From NCBI RefSeq assembly GCF_900766305.1, contig NZ_CAAFUZ010000094.1:1-12666 (forward strand): a DNA stretch of 12,666 nt, written 5' to 3'. How positions within the stretch are numbered: the stretch's first letter is position 1; each line of letters opens with the position of its first letter. The notes beneath the pieces are model-generated. The model was not told where the DNA came from. It did not search any database and saw nothing but the letters and a program-made list of their open reading frames with translations. Origin of the DNA: an uncultured Gemella sp. Lineage in GTDB: Bacteria > Bacillota > Bacilli > Staphylococcales > Gemellaceae. The position numbers were made by a program, and so were the translations under genes. Positions 10,975-12,666 of this stretch are shown piece by piece.

Positions 10975-12666
10975 TTACTGCTTCTCTTTTCTTTTTCGTG
11001 AATAAGATAAAAAGCCAAAACCTAGTAAAAGTACACTTAATATGTTCGACTTTGATGCCTTATCACTATATCCAGTATCAGGAAGTTGAGTTTTCGATAT
11101 TTGTTTATTTAAACAATTTTTCACACCACTACAATCATCAAATTGAATACGCTTTTTATTTAATGATACCGACACGGGCACATTAAACATAGGTTCTAAT
11201 TCTATTTTTTTAACTGCTGGCACCCTTAAAGAAACTGATATACTTGCATCACTGTTTCCTTTTTTAGCAAAGACAATAATCTTACTGTTAGTTAATAAGA
11301 ATTGTGGCTGTAATACTATTTTTCCTGTGTTTGGATTGATAGATATATTACTAACACTTGAATCAAACTTCCATCTATTATTAATTTTGAGTGCTTTAAC
11401 CTTCAATGATTGATTATTTTTATCCACATACGATAATTCCATTTCAGTGGCATTACTATTAGGTGCAATCAATATCTTATTATTTCTATTATCATAGATT
11501 AATGATGGTGAATGCGGTGCTAATTCCTTTTTAGGCATTTTAACTTTAGCCCATTCACTAGCATCACTATTTCCTACGTACTGTGCTGCTAGTATATCAC
11601 TTTCTGGATATACTGCTTGATAGTTGATAACTACTTGTCCAAATTCTGGATTTATAGTCACACCACTGATTTGCTCGTTTGCTTTCCATATATTTTTAAA
11701 TCTTTTAACTATAATTATTTTTGAATCTCCCTTTTTATCTCGGTATTTAAAATCCAGTTTTGTAGCATTCGATTGAGGTAATATAGAAACTGTCGCTTTT
11801 TTATAGTTAGTCTCTAATAAAGGTGCAAGTGGTGTAAACTCTTTAATAGGCATTAATACTTTAACCTCTTCACTCTTATCACTATTACCATTGATAGCTG
11901 TAGCAATTATTTCACTATTCTCTTGTACAATTTGATAATTAATGATAACTGTACCGGTTTTTGCATCGATTTTTACATACTTAATTTTTTCGTCCAATTG
12001 CCATTGATCGTTGTTTTTGATTGCAGTAACCATAGACTTAATGCCTTTTTTATCTATGTAATGTATATTAATAGCTGTATTATTTTTGTAAGGAATGATA
12101 GCTAAACTTGCATTCATTTCATCTACTTTTATAATAGGCGGTTTTGGTGTAGCTGTTTTTCTTGGCATGATAACCATACTTACATTGCTTGAGTCGCTAT
12201 TACCTTTGCTTTCTCTTGCAATCACTTCACTTTCAGGGTACACCGCTTGATAATTAATCAATACTTTTCCTGTATTTTTATCTACAGTAATATGAGAGAC
12301 GTTTTTATTTAATGTCCATTGATTTTGATTTAATGTAGCAATTAAATTTTGTTGTTGTCCCTTAGCGTCTATATATTGTAACGATAACTGAGTAACATTA
12401 ACTTGAGGTATTATCTCAACACTTGCATTAGATTCGTTGATTATAGATATAGGGGGAGCTGGCGTCTTTTCTTTAACTGGCATACTGATACGACTCTCAG
12501 CACTTGCATCACTGTTTCCTTTTGTCTCTGTTGCGATGACTTCACTCTCTGGTTGAACTGCTTGATAGCCAATCGTTACTTTCCCACTATTTTCATCTAT
12601 ATTTACATGATCTATTTGCTTGTTTAATGTCCATGATGATTCATTCTTACTTGCAACGAGTGTTGC
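10975..12666 (-). CDS. LPXTG wall-anchored repeat surface protein (partial, 3' end)
   Basis: The frame is open to the right edge, giving 563 visible residues; the methionine at 12483 is internal, not the start. Four complete repeats of exactly 105 residues (12483-12169, 12168-11854, 11853-11539, 11538-11224) and the last 61 residues of a fifth are seen. Each complete unit opens with Met-Pro and a Pro-rich linker, continues with beta-rich sequence (Tyr-x-Asp-x-x-Gly, Trp, Asn-x-x-Thr/Phe-Gly-x-Val) and closes around Gly-Asn-Ser-Asp, the style of staphylococcal Ig-like surface domains such as those of FmtB/Mrp. After the repeats comes a 46-residue segment with Cys-x5-Cys, then the sorting signal LPDTG (11085-11071), a hydrophobic stretch and Arg-Lys-Arg-Lys. 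Sortase A should attach it to peptidoglycan. The ligand-binding head and signal peptide lie outside the window, so the adhesin cannot be named. Confidence 0.85.
   Translation of the reverse strand, partial: ATLVASKNESSWTLNKQIDHVNIDENSGKVTIGYQAVQPESEVIATETKGNSDASAESRISMPVKEKTPAPPISIINESNASVEIIPQVNVTQLSLQYIDAKGQQQNLIATLNQNQWTLNKNVSHITVDKNTGKVLINYQAVYPESEVIARESKGNSDSSNVSMVIMPRKTATPKPPIIKVDEMNASLAIIPYKNNTAINIHYIDKKGIKSMVTAIKNNDQWQLDEKIKYVKIDAKTGTVIINYQIVQENSEIIATAINGNSDKSEEVKVLMPIKEFTPLAPLLETNYKKATVSILPQSNATKLDFKYRDKKGDSKIIIVKRFKNIWKANEQISGVTINPEFGQVVINYQAVYPESDILAAQYVGNSDASEWAKVKMPKKELAPHSPSLIYDNRNNKILIAPNSNATEMELSYVDKNNQSLKVKALKINNRWKFDSSVSNISINPNTGKIVLQPQFLLTNSKIIVFAKKGNSDASISVSLRVPAVKKIELEPMFNVPVSVSLNKKRIQFDDCSGVKNCLNKQISKTQLPDTGYSDKASKSNILSVLLLGFGFLSYSRKRKEKQ
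11224..12666 (-). repeat. tandem 315-bp (105-residue) repeats of the surface protein
   Basis: Gly-Asn-Ser-Asp recurs at exact 105-residue steps (residues 94, 199, 304 and 409 counted from Met at 12483, and once more 105 residues earlier). No insertions or deletions shift the register. Copies are clearly diverged at the amino-acid level, the edge-proximal two being most alike. Confidence 0.85.

Noticed and set aside
10998..12627. Three short plus-strand ORFs (10998-11186, 11923-12105, 12403-12627) opposite the surface protein
   Set aside because: They lie antisense to repeat-coding sequence and carry no family motif.
1..12666. tRNA, rRNA, CRISPR array, IS element or prophage genes
   Set aside because: No cloverleaf sequences, regular short repeats with spacers, transposase motifs or phage genes were seen on either strand.

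Overview
The window is AT-rich chromosomal DNA of a low-GC Gram-positive bacterium. Strong AGGAGG-type ribosome sites, a complete pmtR-pmtA-pmtB-pmtC-pmtD operon (the phenol-soluble modulin exporter of staphylococci), an LPXTG wall-anchored repeat protein and the gtgggaca-type intergenic hairpin all point to Staphylococcus. I cannot fix the species from sequence alone; a coagulase-negative species is as likely as S. aureus.

Layout. (1) 1-1190: a YolD-like gene, probably the tail of a Y-family DNA polymerase operon, then a 56-residue single-span membrane protein on the minus strand with a sigma-B-like promoter. (2) 1192-2232: a C45-type Ntn hydrolase/acyltransferase, facing a minus-strand cluster across a bidirectional terminator. 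(3) 2286-4214: a three-gene minus-strand cluster of a small anchored protein, a HAAS/DUF1700 membrane protein and a DUF4097-type protein. (4) 4383-4874: a thioredoxin-fold protein that appears to start at ATA and has only one cysteine at its active-site motif. (5) 5005-8690: the pmt operon, tightly packed, with two identical-arm operators upstream. (6) 8877-9047: a 56-residue two-span membrane protein. (7) 9130-9412: a compact Fst/par-like type I toxin-antitoxin locus with a 31-residue toxin, a short convergent antitoxin RNA, a shared hairpin and direct repeats; a LexA-box palindrome lies beside it. (8) 9519-10808: a fold-type I PLP aminotransferase. (9) 10975-12666: the C-terminal part of an LPXTG surface protein made of exact 105-residue repeats, running off the right edge.

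How parts work together. PmtR, a YtrA-type GntR repressor, probably acts on the TGTATATA-N5-TATATACA palindromes to control export of amphipathic peptides by the PmtA/PmtB and PmtC/PmtD ABC pairs. The YolD gene and the LexA box hint at two separate SOS links. The toxin-antitoxin locus is the best candidate for a poorly described system: the antitoxin RNA carries a sequence able to pair with the toxin ribosome site and start codon.

No tRNA, rRNA, CRISPR array, insertion sequence or phage structural gene was seen.
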